Shown one piece after another: positions 54,877 through 63,215 of a DNA stretch of 64,000 nt. Origin of the DNA: Erythrobacter sp. (GTDB lineage: Bacteria; Pseudomonadota; Alphaproteobacteria; Sphingomonadales; Sphingomonadaceae). The position numbers were made by a program, and so were the translations under genes. Each line of letters starts with the position of its first letter. Positions within the stretch are counted from its first letter, which is position 1. The DNA lies in NCBI GenBank assembly GCA_019739335.1, contig CP073261.1:1742818-1806817 (forward strand), written 5' to 3'. The notes under the pieces are model-generated. The model was given only the letters and a program-made list of their open reading frames with translations. It did no database searches and was not told the origin of the DNA.

Positions 54877-57234
54877 ATGAAAAGGCTCAAGAGCAAAACC
54901 GTGTGGTTCCTGGGTTGCGCGGCGCTGGCCGTAGCGGCCCCCGCTGCGGCGCAGGACGCAGAAGGCCAGGCGGAAGAAAACGTCATCCTGGTTACCGCGC
55001 AGAACCGCGCGCAAAACGTGCAGGATGTGCCGATCGCGATGGATGTGGTCGGTGCCGACGAGCTCGCGGCTGCCGGATTCAACAGCGCCAACGATTTGTC
55101 CGCCATCTCGCCTGCCGTGCAGGTGAACCAGGATCAGGGCACGGTGAAGATCACCTTGCGTGGGATCGGCACCAACTCCAACGATGAATCGCAGGATACC
55201 TCGGTGGTCGCCAATATCGACGGCGAATACATCAACCGACCCAACGTTCTGGGCGTTGCCCTGTTCGATCTGGACCGGGTGGAAGTGCTGCGCGGGCCGC
55301 AGGGCACCCTCTATGGCCGTAACTCGACCGCCGGTGCAATCAACTTCATCACCCGTCGCCCGAGCGGCGAATTCGGCTTCAACGCCTCGGTCTCCTACGG
55401 AAATTACAACCACCTGCGCTTCGATGCCGGGATCGACATTCCGGTGGCCGATATGGGCGGCCTGCGCTTCTCCGGCTTTTATGAAGACCGCGATGGCTAT
55501 GTCGACCACCCGGCGGGCTACGGCTTCGGCCCGTTCCCGGCCTTTGCCGGCGGCAGTTCGGATACGAACACGACCGGCGGTGGACGGGCGACCCTGTTCC
55601 TCGAATCCGATGACGGCCTGACATTCCAGATCGCCGCAGAATATGCCGAGCGGGATTTCGTTCCGCAGGCCTTCGCCTTCGCCGATCTGAATGGCGCGGG
55701 CAACGGACCGACCGGCCCCGGCTGCAACGCGAACGGATACGAGCAGGTCGCTCCCGGCTATGCACCGCAGGTGCTGTGCATTCCTTCGCAGACCAACTTC
55801 CTCGATAGTCTCGATCGTGGCGAATACCCCTCGCCGGGTTACGGTCTCGGCGATATGGGCGATCAGACCTGGGCCGTGCGCGGCAGGCTCGCCTATGAAT
55901 TCAGCGAGGCGGCGACGCTCAGCTACATTGCCGGTATCCGCGGGTACGGCGTCGATCCTGACAGCTTCGTGACGCTTCCGGTGACGTACCGCAGCTACAA
56001 TTACGTCGACGACGTCGAAACCCAGAGCCACGAATTGCGCCTGAACGGCGAAATCGGCGGAATCGTCTACCAGGTCGGCGGTTTCTATTTCGACGAGCAA
56101 CAGTACAACGAAAGCGGCTTCGTGATCCCGCCGGGTGGCGGCGCGTTCCTCAGCTACTTCGGTCGCGATGTCGGCAGCGACAGCCTCTCGGGCTTCGGCC
56201 AGGTGGAAATTCCCCTGGGCGACACGCTCACCGCCATTGCCGGTGCACGTTACACCAGCAATTCGCGCGAGGCAGTCTATCAGAATGCTTCGGCCTTCGG
56301 CGCCGGACCGCCCGACCCGCACCTGTTCGGCAACGGCACGGACCGCAAGGACTTCGGCCAGATGCGCTACCTCAGCACGCTCAATCTCGCGAGCGAGGAT
56401 GAAAGGTTCACCTGGCAACTGGGCCTCAACTACGAGCCCACTCCCGATGTGCTGATCTTCGGCAAGGTTTCGACCGGCTTCAAGGGCGGTGGTTTCGACT
56501 CTATCGGGACCTACGATCCGGAAACCAACACCGCTTACGAAGTGGGCGGCAAGTTCACTTTCGGCGATCAGGGCCAATTCCAGCTCAACACCGGTGCATT
56601 CTATTATGACTATTCGGGGCTGCAGGTCTCGGTGCTGCTCGATACCGCTGTAGGCGGACAGACCTTCAACGCCGGTGCGGCAACGATTTGGGGGCTGGAA
56701 GCCGAGTTCGCTGCCGAGCTGGGCGAGAACACGCTGTTCGACCTTTCAGTGAACTACCTCAGTGCGGAATATGACGAGCTGTTCGCGCAGTTCAACGTGT
56801 TCTGCGTCGGCTGCGACTTGAACGGCATCGGTGATCTCGATCCCAACACGGCGGGCGTGCAATCGCCCAACTTCGCCGGCAACACCGCTCCGTTCTCGCC
56901 CGAATGGGTGATCCGTGCGGGGCTCCAGCACACCTTCGATCTGGGCAATGCCGGATCGCTGACGGCTGGTGTATCGACCACCTTCAAGAGCTCCTACTTC
57001 ACCGACTTCTATAACTACGCCGACGGCCAGCAGGACAGCTTCACCCAGACCGACGTGCGGCTGGACTGGCGTTCGGCAAGCGATGTCTTCGGTGTACAGC
57101 TCTACGCCCGCAACATCGAGAACGAACGCCCGCTGACCTACGGCAGCTTCGTTTCGGCGGGGCCGGACGATATCTACAACTGGCAGTTCGGCACCCCGAT
57201 GACCTACGGCGTGCGCCTGATGGTCGATTACTGA
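54877..57234 (+). CDS. TonB-dependent receptor of the glycoside regulon
   Basis: This 785-residue protein has a signal peptide (cut near AAAQDAEG), the plug (NVILVTAQNRAQNVQDVPIAMDVVGADELAAAGF, RGIGTNSNDES, LRGPQGTLYGRNSTAGAINFIT) and a 22-strand-type barrel ending with Tyr. It is a typical Sphingomonad receptor of the size used for small organic molecules. It has its own operator and promoter and a strong terminator, so it is expressed with, but apart from, the catabolic operon. It probably imports the glycoside. Confidence 0.93.
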   Translation: MKRLKSKTVWFLGCAALAVAAPAAAQDAEGQAEENVILVTAQNRAQNVQDVPIAMDVVGADELAAAGFNSANDLSAISPAVQVNQDQGTVKITLRGIGTNSNDESQDTSVVANIDGEYINRPNVLGVALFDLDRVEVLRGPQGTLYGRNSTAGAINFITRRPSGEFGFNASVSYGNYNHLRFDAGIDIPVADMGGLRFSGFYEDRDGYVDHPAGYGFGPFPAFAGGSSDTNTTGGGRATLFLESDDGLTFQIAAEYAERDFVPQAFAFADLNGAGNGPTGPGCNANGYEQVAPGYAPQVLCIPSQTNFLDSLDRGEYPSPGYGLGDMGDQTWAVRGRLAYEFSEAATLSYIAGIRGYGVDPDSFVTLPVTYRSYNYVDDVETQSHELRLNGEIGGIVYQVGGFYFDEQQYNESGFVIPPGGGAFLSYFGRDVGSDSLSGFGQVEIPLGDTLTAIAGARYTSNSREAVYQNASAFGAGPPDPHLFGNGTDRKDFGQMRYLSTLNLASEDERFTWQLGLNYEPTPDVLIFGKVSTGFKGGGFDSIGTYDPETNTAYEVGGKFTFGDQGQFQLNTGAFYYDYSGLQVSVLLDTAVGGQTFNAGAATIWGLEAEFAAELGENTLFDLSVNYLSAEYDELFAQFNVFCVGCDLNGIGDLDPNTAGVQSPNFAGNTAPFSPEWVIRAGLQHTFDLGNAGSLTAGVSTTFKSSYFTDFYNYADGQQDSFTQTDVRLDWRSASDVFGVQLYARNIENERPLTYGSFVSAGPDDIYNWQFGTPMTYGVRLMVDY

Positions 57235-57256
57235 GGCCCGATGGACCGATTGCGAG

Positions 57257-57288
57257 AAGGGCGGCCCGCTGTGGCCGCCCTTTTTTTT
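57257..57288 (+). terminator. Strong intrinsic terminator after the receptor
   Basis: AAGGGCGGCC and GGCCGCCCTT form a perfect 10-bp stem with a six-base loop, followed by a run of eight T. It is 22 bp after the receptor stop. Confidence 0.9.
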
Positions 57289-57309
57289 CGCACTACGAGG
57301 AATATGACA

Positions 57310-58275
57310 ATGCACTTCAACCGACGCATGATCCTGCGTGATGCCGCCTTGGGAGGTTTGCTGCTTGCCTGCCGGCAAGCGCTGCTCGCGAACCAGCGCA
57401 TTCCGCAGCGACCCTCCGCGCGCGTCATCGTCGACAATGATTTCGCCGGAGACCCTGATGGACTGGTGGGGCTGGCGCACCAGTTGCTTTCACCCAAGAC
57501 AGTCGTGCCGCTGATTACGGTGTCGGGGCTGGACCGGAATCTTGGCGGGGAAACCGGGAGCACGGTTGTTCCGGGCGCGGAGGCGGCAGCGGAAACGGTC
57601 CAGCGGCTTTCGCTGGACCATACCCCTCCCATCGCCAGCGGGCACGAACTGGGTGTGCGCGGGCAAGAGCCATCGGACGCCGCGCGCGCCATCGTGGCCG
57701 AAGCGATGCGCGAGGATGCCTTGCCGCTATACTTTTCCTGCGGCGGCCCGCTGACCAACCTTGCCGAAGCACTGGCGCTGGAACCCGCGATAACGGCGCG
57801 GATGACGCTGATCTGGATCGGCGGTGGCGGTTATCCCGATGGCGGATGGGAATACAATCTCTCCGCCGATGCCGACGCGGCGCGGCACGTTATCGAAAGC
57901 AGCGCCATGCCGGTGTGGCAAATCCCGCTACCCGCCTATCGGTTGATGCAGGTCTCGGTCGCGGAAATGGAAGCCGACATGATGCCGATTTCGGACTTTA
58001 CTCGCTGGCTTTATGCGCGCTTCACCAATCCCCCGGCGTTCTTCGATCTGGGCGGATCATGGCCAATGGGGGACAGCCCGGCGATCCTGCTGACGGCGAT
58101 CTCTGCCGAAAGCAGCCGCTACAGCGATCTCCCCGCGCGGCGGATCAATCCCGATCTCAGCTACGGTGAGGAAATACCCGGTCGCACGGTACGGGTGTTC
58201 GACGATCTCGACTTGCGGCTGACCTGGGCCGATTTCCTTGCCAAGCTACGCCTGCACGCGGCGCGGACGGGCTAG
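57310..58275 (+). CDS. Exported nucleoside-hydrolase-like protein
   Basis: The 321-residue protein has a twin-arginine-like signal (NRRMILRDAALGGLLLACRQ) and then the inosine-uridine nucleoside hydrolase fold. The N-terminal metal motif is altered: DNDFAGDPD (residues 42-50) in place of the usual DxDxGxDD. The middle LYFSCGGPLTNLAEALAL and WIGGGG are family-like. It should be periplasmic and hydrolyse an N- or possibly O-ribosyl or glycosyl bond; its real substrate is unknown. The ATG chosen has GAGGA eight bases upstream; an ATG two codons earlier is also possible. It follows the receptor terminator. Confidence 0.75.
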   Translation: MHFNRRMILRDAALGGLLLACRQALLANQRIPQRPSARVIVDNDFAGDPDGLVGLAHQLLSPKTVVPLITVSGLDRNLGGETGSTVVPGAEAAAETVQRLSLDHTPPIASGHELGVRGQEPSDAARAIVAEAMREDALPLYFSCGGPLTNLAEALALEPAITARMTLIWIGGGGYPDGGWEYNLSADADAARHVIESSAMPVWQIPLPAYRLMQVSVAEMEADMMPISDFTRWLYARFTNPPAFFDLGGSWPMGDSPAILLTAISAESSRYSDLPARRINPDLSYGEEIPGRTVRVFDDLDLRLTWADFLAKLRLHAARTG

Positions 58276-58281
58276 CGGGCG

Positions 58282-58689
58282 CTAGGTGGCCCGCCGCCGG
58301 TAAAGCCAGACGATTAAGCCGCACAGCGCCAGATACACCGCATTGGCAGGAAGCGCGTGGGCCTCGTCATGGGTGGCGTGGATCAAGGCGGCGGCAACGT
58401 GGTTCAGGGTGATCCAGATCGCCGCAAAATAGCCAATCCGGGCCAGCGGACGAAGGGCGAGGCCGAGCAGCATCACGCTCGCCGCCAGCACTTCCAGTAC
58501 GCCTACCATGCGCCCCAGCCAGACAGGCAGGTGCACCGTCCAGGCGCTGTTCTGGGCGAGAATTTCGATGGGCGAGAAGGCCTTGTGATAGCCCACGAAC
58601 AGCGAAAACCCGCCGACTGCGAGGACCAGCAGCGCCAGCAGCACGAAGCCGGGCCAGGGCAGTTGCCCGGTAAATCTTTCGCTTCGCAT
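58282..58689 (-). CDS. DoxX-like membrane protein
   Basis: This 135-residue protein has four membrane helices and DoxX/DoxD-like features: FSLFVGYHKAFSP, AWTVHLPVWLGRMVGVLEVLAASVMLLGLALRPLARIG and CGLIVWLYRRR. DoxX proteins are often linked to quinone or redox stress, though function is mostly unproven. It is divergent from the deglycosidase operon and shares the palindromic control region. Confidence 0.75.
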   Translation of the reverse strand: MRSERFTGQLPWPGFVLLALLVLAVGGFSLFVGYHKAFSPIEILAQNSAWTVHLPVWLGRMVGVLEVLAASVMLLGLALRPLARIGYFAAIWITLNHVAAALIHATHDEAHALPANAVYLALCGLIVWLYRRRAT

Positions 58690-58703
58690 CGCTTTCTCTC
58701 CCC

Positions 58704-58747
58704 TTGGCTCTTGACCTTGAGCCGCTTATAATAGAATGTCCGTTCTA
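58704..58747 (+). promoter_or_regulatory. Promoter and TetR operator, site 3 (deglycosidase operon)
   Basis: TTGGCT is 17 bp before a perfect TATAAT. The operator TAGAATGTCCGTTCTA (58732-58747) begins at the last base of the -10 box, so it covers the expected start of transcription. A perfect TTCTAATTAGAA (58743-58754) runs on from it, as a second overlapping palindrome. It lies between the divergent DoxX gene and the operon. Confidence 0.75.
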
Positions 58748-58840
58748 ATTAGAAAGCGGGATTCGCGCAAGCCATGCGAAATCCCTTGGGCAAGAGCGGG
58801 TGGCGTTTTGGCAGCCGCCGCATGATGGTGGGACAGGACA

Positions 58841-59848
58841 ATGGCAATCAAGCGGGGCGTCAGCCTCTATTCGTTCCAGAACGATACCTTTCAGCAGAAG
58901 ATGGATCTGGAGGACTGCATCCGCACCTGCGCCGAAATGGGCGCGCGGGGCATCGAGGTAATCGGGGAACAGACCTTCTGGGGCTGGCCTGAATGCGGCG
59001 TCGAGGATGCGGCGATCGACAACTGGCACCACCTGATCGCCAAGTACGACTGCGTCCCCGTCAGCCACGATTACATGCTCGATTACAAGCGCTACAAGGG
59101 CCGCATCATGCCGTTCGACGAGCAGGTGGCGAGCGTGCGCAACGATATCGATTTCGGCGCTCGGCTGGGCGTTCCCTACATCCGTTCGCTGGTCTCGATC
59201 GATCCCGACGTGCTGGTGGCCGCCGCGCCCTATGCCGAGGAAAAGGGCATCAAGCTGCTGACCGAAGTCCACGCGCCGCTGCACTTCGATCACCCGTGGA
59301 TCCTGCGCATGGCCGAGGCTTTCGAAAAGAGCGGTTCGCCCGCGCTCGGCTTCCTGCCCGACATGGGCATGTTCCTGCACGCTTTCCCGCCCGTCTGGCG
59401 CGCCAAGTTCGAGCGGATGGGCGTGCGCAAGGATGTGGCCGACTATATCGTGAAGGCCTACGAAGACCGCGTGCTGAGCGAATATGTGATCCTCGGCGTG
59501 CGTGAAATGGGCGGCGAGGGGCCGGCGCTGGCGATGGCCGAAACACTGCGTCACAATGCCGCCTTCGAACCCAAGCGGATGCTCGACCACATGGATCGCA
59601 TCCACAATATCCACGGCAAGTTCTATGAAATGACCGCCGACTATGTCGAGCCGTCGATCCCCTATGACCAGATCGTCGCAGTCCTCAATCAGGGAGGATA
59701 CGACGGCTACATCTGCTCCGAATACGAAGGCAACCGCTGGATCGAGGACTTCGAGGAGCCCGACAGCGTCGAGCAGGTGCGCCGCCAGCAGGTGATGCTC
59801 GCGCGGCTGCTGGGTGAGCCCGAACCCGCCATGCTGCAAGCCGCTTGA
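58841..59848 (+). CDS. C-glycoside deglycosidase alpha-like TIM-barrel subunit
   Basis: The 335-residue protein is a xylose-isomerase-like TIM barrel of the sugar-phosphate isomerase/epimerase superfamily. Likely metal and catalytic residues are Glu142 and His144 in TEVHAPLHFDHPW, Asp174 in FLPDMGMF, His255/His258 in RIHNIHGKF and Glu294/Glu296 in CSEYEG. The next gene is the matching small subunit, which is why I call it a C-glycoside deglycosidase alpha subunit rather than an isomerase. Known relatives cleave the C-C bond of 3-oxo-glycosides by beta-elimination. No signal peptide, so cytoplasmic. Action on O-glycosides is also possible. Confidence 0.8.
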   Translation: MAIKRGVSLYSFQNDTFQQKMDLEDCIRTCAEMGARGIEVIGEQTFWGWPECGVEDAAIDNWHHLIAKYDCVPVSHDYMLDYKRYKGRIMPFDEQVASVRNDIDFGARLGVPYIRSLVSIDPDVLVAAAPYAEEKGIKLLTEVHAPLHFDHPWILRMAEAFEKSGSPALGFLPDMGMFLHAFPPVWRAKFERMGVRKDVADYIVKAYEDRVLSEYVILGVREMGGEGPALAMAETLRHNAAFEPKRMLDHMDRIHNIHGKFYEMTADYVEPSIPYDQIVAVLNQGGYDGYICSEYEGNRWIEDFEEPDSVEQVRRQQVMLARLLGEPEPAMLQAA

Positions 59849-59861
59849 GAGGATACGGACC

Positions 59862-60239
59862 ATGATGGACAACAAGATGATCGTCGAGAACAGCCTCGAA
59901 AGCAGCGACAAAGGCTTCGCCTTCTACGGCCGCCTGCCCTATTATCGCGGGCTGGGCCTGTCGATGATCGAGGACATTGCGATCACCGCCGATGGCGAGC
60001 CGGTGCCGCGCGAGAATGTGCGGCTGCACCTGCACGGCAAGACCTACACCCTCGAGCAGATGGAAACGGTCTACGATGATCGCTGGAACTTCGGCGAGCA
60101 GGCCAAGATCATCGCCATGATGCCCGGCGGGCTGGCCCCCGGCGAGCACACGATCGAATATGCCGTGCGGATGCGGGTCTCGTACCTGCCCTTCGTGCCG
60201 ACCACGAAAGACGTGAAGCAGCTTTCCCTCGCGGCCTGA
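59862..60239 (+). CDS. C-glycoside deglycosidase beta-like subunit (DUF6379)
   Basis: This 125-residue protein matches the small subunit of C-glycoside deglycosidase (DUF6379): MIVENSLESSDKGFAFYGRLPYYRGLGLSMIEDIAITADG, GKTYTLEQMETVYDDRWNFGEQAKIIAM and GGLAPGEHTIEYAVRMRVSYLPF. It is all-beta and in known complexes pairs with the TIM barrel. The spacing of 13 bp to the alpha gene and one base to the GH3 gene shows tight co-expression. MMDNKMI is the start with GAGAGGA upstream. Confidence 0.85.
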   Translation: MMDNKMIVENSLESSDKGFAFYGRLPYYRGLGLSMIEDIAITADGEPVPRENVRLHLHGKTYTLEQMETVYDDRWNFGEQAKIIAMMPGGLAPGEHTIEYAVRMRVSYLPFVPTTKDVKQLSLAA

Positions 60240-60240
60240 C

Positions 60241-62628
60241 ATGGCGGACCTTTCCCTCGACCAGGCGGCCATGGTCACCGCCGGTGCCGCCATGTGGGCG
60301 AGCCACGCCGTGCCCCTCGCGGACATTCCCGCCTTCACCATGAGCGATGGCCCGATGGGCATTGCCAGCGGCAAGGTGGACGAGCGCGACATTGCCCGGC
60401 TCAGCCCCTGCGCTACATCGCTGGGGGCAAGCTGGAACGTCGATCTCGCCCGCCGTGTCGGCGCATTGGTGGGGCAGGAGGCGGCCCTGCGCGGGGTGGA
60501 TGCGGTGCTGGCGCCCAATCTCAACCTCGCGCGCAGTCCGTTGGCGGGAAGGGCGTTCGAGTATTTCTCGGAAGACCCGCTGCTGGCGGGCGTGCTGGGC
60601 GCGGCATGGATCACCGGCCTGCAGGCCAGCGGCACTGCCGCGATCACCAAGCACATGGTCTGCAACGACAGCGAGACCGCTCGCGACCACGTGGACGTGC
60701 AGGTCGATGAACGCACCTTGCGCGAAGTCTATCTGCTGCCGTTCGAATTCGCGGTTGAGGCGGGCAGTGCCGGGTTGATGGCGGCCTATAACCGGGTGAA
60801 CGGCGACTGGTGCTCGCAGCAGCACCATGTGCTGACCACCATCGTAAAGTCCGAATGGGGCTTCACTGGCGCGATCATGTCCGACTGGTTCGGCACCCAC
60901 GCTACGGCGCCGACTTTGGCAGCGGGGCTCGACCTCGAAATGCCGGGACCGGCGCGGTTCCTTGGCGGGAAGGCTGCTGGGGCAGTTGAGGCGGGCGAAC
61001 TGTCCGCCGAACGGGTGCGGGATGCGGCGGCGCGGGTTGCACGGCTGGCGCGTGCGGCGACAGGGGCGAAGGCTTCGCCTGCTCCTGATGCCGAAGTTGA
61101 GGCGCTATTGGTGGAAGCGGCGGCGGCGGGCATGGTGCTGCTGAAGAACGAGGGCGCATTGCTGCCGCTCGATCCGGCACGGATCGGCAAGCTGGCGGTG
61201 ATCGGCCCCAATGCTGCTGCGCCGTGCTTCCAGGGCGGGACTTTCGCCAAGATCTCCGTGCGGCCCGACCTGCCGACCCCAATCGACGCGATCCGGGCGC
61301 GCTTTGGCGGGCACTGCGAAGTCTTGTTCGCCCCCGGTGTCGATCCCGCACCGCGCCTGCCGTTTATGGACGTCGCCCCGGCGCATGCCATCGGCGATGG
61401 CTGCACGCGCGGGATGAGCGTGGACTATTTCGCCACGGCGGATTGCACCGGTGAACCGCTGACCCGCGAAACGCGCGACACCAATTCGCTCGTCTGGTTC
61501 ACCGGAATGCACGATCAGGCCGACTTTGCCTCGGGTGGCGGGATCCGGGCGTCGGGCATTTTCACCGCGCGGAAGGCGGGGTTGCACCATTTCCACCTCG
61601 GCGCGACCGGTGTCGCGCGGATGGCGGTGGACGGGCGCGAAATCGTCGCCACCACAGAATGCCCGCCGGGAGACACGATGGGCGTTCTCAAGGCCGGGGA
61701 CAGCCTCAGCGCCGGGCTGGAGCTGGCAGCAGGCCAGCAGGTGCTGGTCGAAGTGACCTTCGCCTTCCCGCCCGCGCGCGTCCACGGGCTGTGGTACGGC
61801 ATCCGCGAACCGGGCAGCCCCGCCGAACTGCTCGCGCAGGCCGAGCGAGTGGCGTCAGAGGCCGATGTGGTGGTGCTGGTCGTGGGCGAAACGTCGGACA
61901 GCTCGGTCGAAAGCAAGGACCGGCCCGATACGCTGCTCCCCGCCGGTCAGCTTGAACTGATCGCGCGGATCACTGCCGCCAATCCGCGCACCGCGATCGT
62001 CACCAATGTCGGCCATGCCTACGATTGCGCATGGGAAAACAGTGCCGCCGCGCACCTCGCCTGCTGGTACCCGGGGGAGGGTTTTGCCCTTGCGCTGGCC
62101 GATGTGCTGGCGGGAGAGCGCGAGCCTTCGGGGCGGCTGCCGGTGACGATTGCGCGCGACGAAGCCGACTATCCGGCGCTGGCGCTCGCGCCCGATGCCG
62201 ATGGCAAGCTGCCTTACATCGAGGGCACAAGGCTGGGTTATCGTGGGATTATCGCGGCGGGCAAGACCGCGCGCCATCCTCTCGGTTCGGGGCTGGGCTA
62301 TGCGCGGTTCGAGTGGTCCGATGCACAGGCTGAAGGCGATGGGGTGGCGGTCACGATAACGAACGTTTCCGACCGCGCAGGCACCGAGACGGTGCAGGTC
62401 TATCGCGACTTGCCCGAAACCACGCTGGTCGGCTTCGCAACAGCAACGCTTGCCCCCGGTGAGAGTGCGCGGGTAAGAATAGCCCTGCCGCGCCGCCGGT
62501 TCATGGTATGGAACGATGGCTGGGAACCGATCGCCGCAAGCATTCCGGTCCGCATCGCCCGGCATGGCGAAGATGCAGGCACCCCGCTTCACCTCGATGT
62601 AAACCAATTGCAGGAGTCCGGACTGTGA
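60241..62628 (+). CDS. GH3 beta-glycosidase with PA14 domain, cytoplasmic
   Basis: The 795-residue protein has a GH3 N-terminal barrel (TMSDGPMG, GRAFEYFSEDPLLAG, KHMVCND with the catalytic-site His/Cys/Asp) and the nucleophile Asp215 in IMSDWFG. Next comes the second GH3 domain with AGMVLLKNEGALLPLD, a PA14-like insert (about residues 400-535), VVGETSDSSVESKDRPD and a C-terminal fibronectin-like domain. It has no signal peptide, unlike most large GH3 enzymes, so it acts in the cytoplasm. It probably cleaves O-beta-glucosides. GTG of the next gene overlaps its stop (GTGA). Confidence 0.92.
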   Translation: MADLSLDQAAMVTAGAAMWASHAVPLADIPAFTMSDGPMGIASGKVDERDIARLSPCATSLGASWNVDLARRVGALVGQEAALRGVDAVLAPNLNLARSPLAGRAFEYFSEDPLLAGVLGAAWITGLQASGTAAITKHMVCNDSETARDHVDVQVDERTLREVYLLPFEFAVEAGSAGLMAAYNRVNGDWCSQQHHVLTTIVKSEWGFTGAIMSDWFGTHATAPTLAAGLDLEMPGPARFLGGKAAGAVEAGELSAERVRDAAARVARLARAATGAKASPAPDAEVEALLVEAAAAGMVLLKNEGALLPLDPARIGKLAVIGPNAAAPCFQGGTFAKISVRPDLPTPIDAIRARFGGHCEVLFAPGVDPAPRLPFMDVAPAHAIGDGCTRGMSVDYFATADCTGEPLTRETRDTNSLVWFTGMHDQADFASGGGIRASGIFTARKAGLHHFHLGATGVARMAVDGREIVATTECPPGDTMGVLKAGDSLSAGLELAAGQQVLVEVTFAFPPARVHGLWYGIREPGSPAELLAQAERVASEADVVVLVVGETSDSSVESKDRPDTLLPAGQLELIARITAANPRTAIVTNVGHAYDCAWENSAAAHLACWYPGEGFALALADVLAGEREPSGRLPVTIARDEADYPALALAPDADGKLPYIEGTRLGYRGIIAAGKTARHPLGSGLGYARFEWSDAQAEGDGVAVTITNVSDRAGTETVQVYRDLPETTLVGFATATLAPGESARVRIALPRRRFMVWNDGWEPIAASIPVRIARHGEDAGTPLHLDVNQLQESGL

Positions 62629-63215
62629 CCGCAACCGGCTGGAACCGCCGCGAATTCGTCCGCGCTGCGGCGCTGCTGGGGCTGGCGCTCGCCACGCCCG
62701 GCTGCGTCACCGCAGCCGCGCTCGATCCGGCGCAGGCCCCAAGCGAGGACGACCTGGCCTTCATCACCCGCATTTCCGACATGGTGATTCCCGCCACCGA
62801 CACTCCCGGCGCGGCAGAGGCTGACGTTGGCGCTTTCGTCCTGCTGGCGCTGGCGCATGGGCTGGACGGCGCGCGCGCACCGCTTGCTCCCAATGCGGTA
62901 TCGACCACCATACGCACCCACCTGCTCACCGATGGCAGCCTCGATCACCTGCGCTGGCTCCGCGCAATTCTGGGTGAAGACGCGACCGAAGAAAGCCTCG
63001 CCGCCCTCGATGCCGCCGCCTTTTCCGGCGATGCCGAGGCGCAACCGTGGAAGCTCCTCAAGGGCCTGATCCTCACCGGCTATTACACCTCGCGGATCGG
63101 CGGATCGCAGGAACTGGCCTACGCCCCGATCCCCGGCCGCTTCGATCCCATGGTCCCGGTCGGCCCCGAAACGCGCGCCTATTCGAATGAGTGGACCGGG
63201 GTGGAGTTCGGCTGA
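62625..63215 (+). CDS. Tat-exported gluconate 2-dehydrogenase subunit 3-like protein
   Basis: The 196-residue protein has a twin-arginine signal (NRREFVRAAALLGLALATPGC, with a Cys that could be lipidated) and a gluconate 2-dehydrogenase subunit 3-type domain (LAFITRISDMVIPATDTPGAAEADVGAFV ... TGYYTSRIGG). Such small subunits help export and mature the FAD-dependent GMC large subunit, encoded next. The GTG start overlaps the GH3 stop and the gene's own stop overlaps the next ATG (TGATG). Confidence 0.85.
   Translation: MTATGWNRREFVRAAALLGLALATPGCVTAAALDPAQAPSEDDLAFITRISDMVIPATDTPGAAEADVGAFVLLALAHGLDGARAPLAPNAVSTTIRTHLLTDGSLDHLRWLRAILGEDATEESLAALDAAAFSGDAEAQPWKLLKGLILTGYYTSRIGGSQELAYAPIPGRFDPMVPVGPETRAYSNEWTGVEFG

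Noticed and set aside
58275-58294. Hairpin between the nucleoside-hydrolase-like and DoxX genes as terminator
   Set aside because: Only a 6-bp stem (GCGGGC and GCCCGC) without a T-run, and it overlaps the DoxX stop region.
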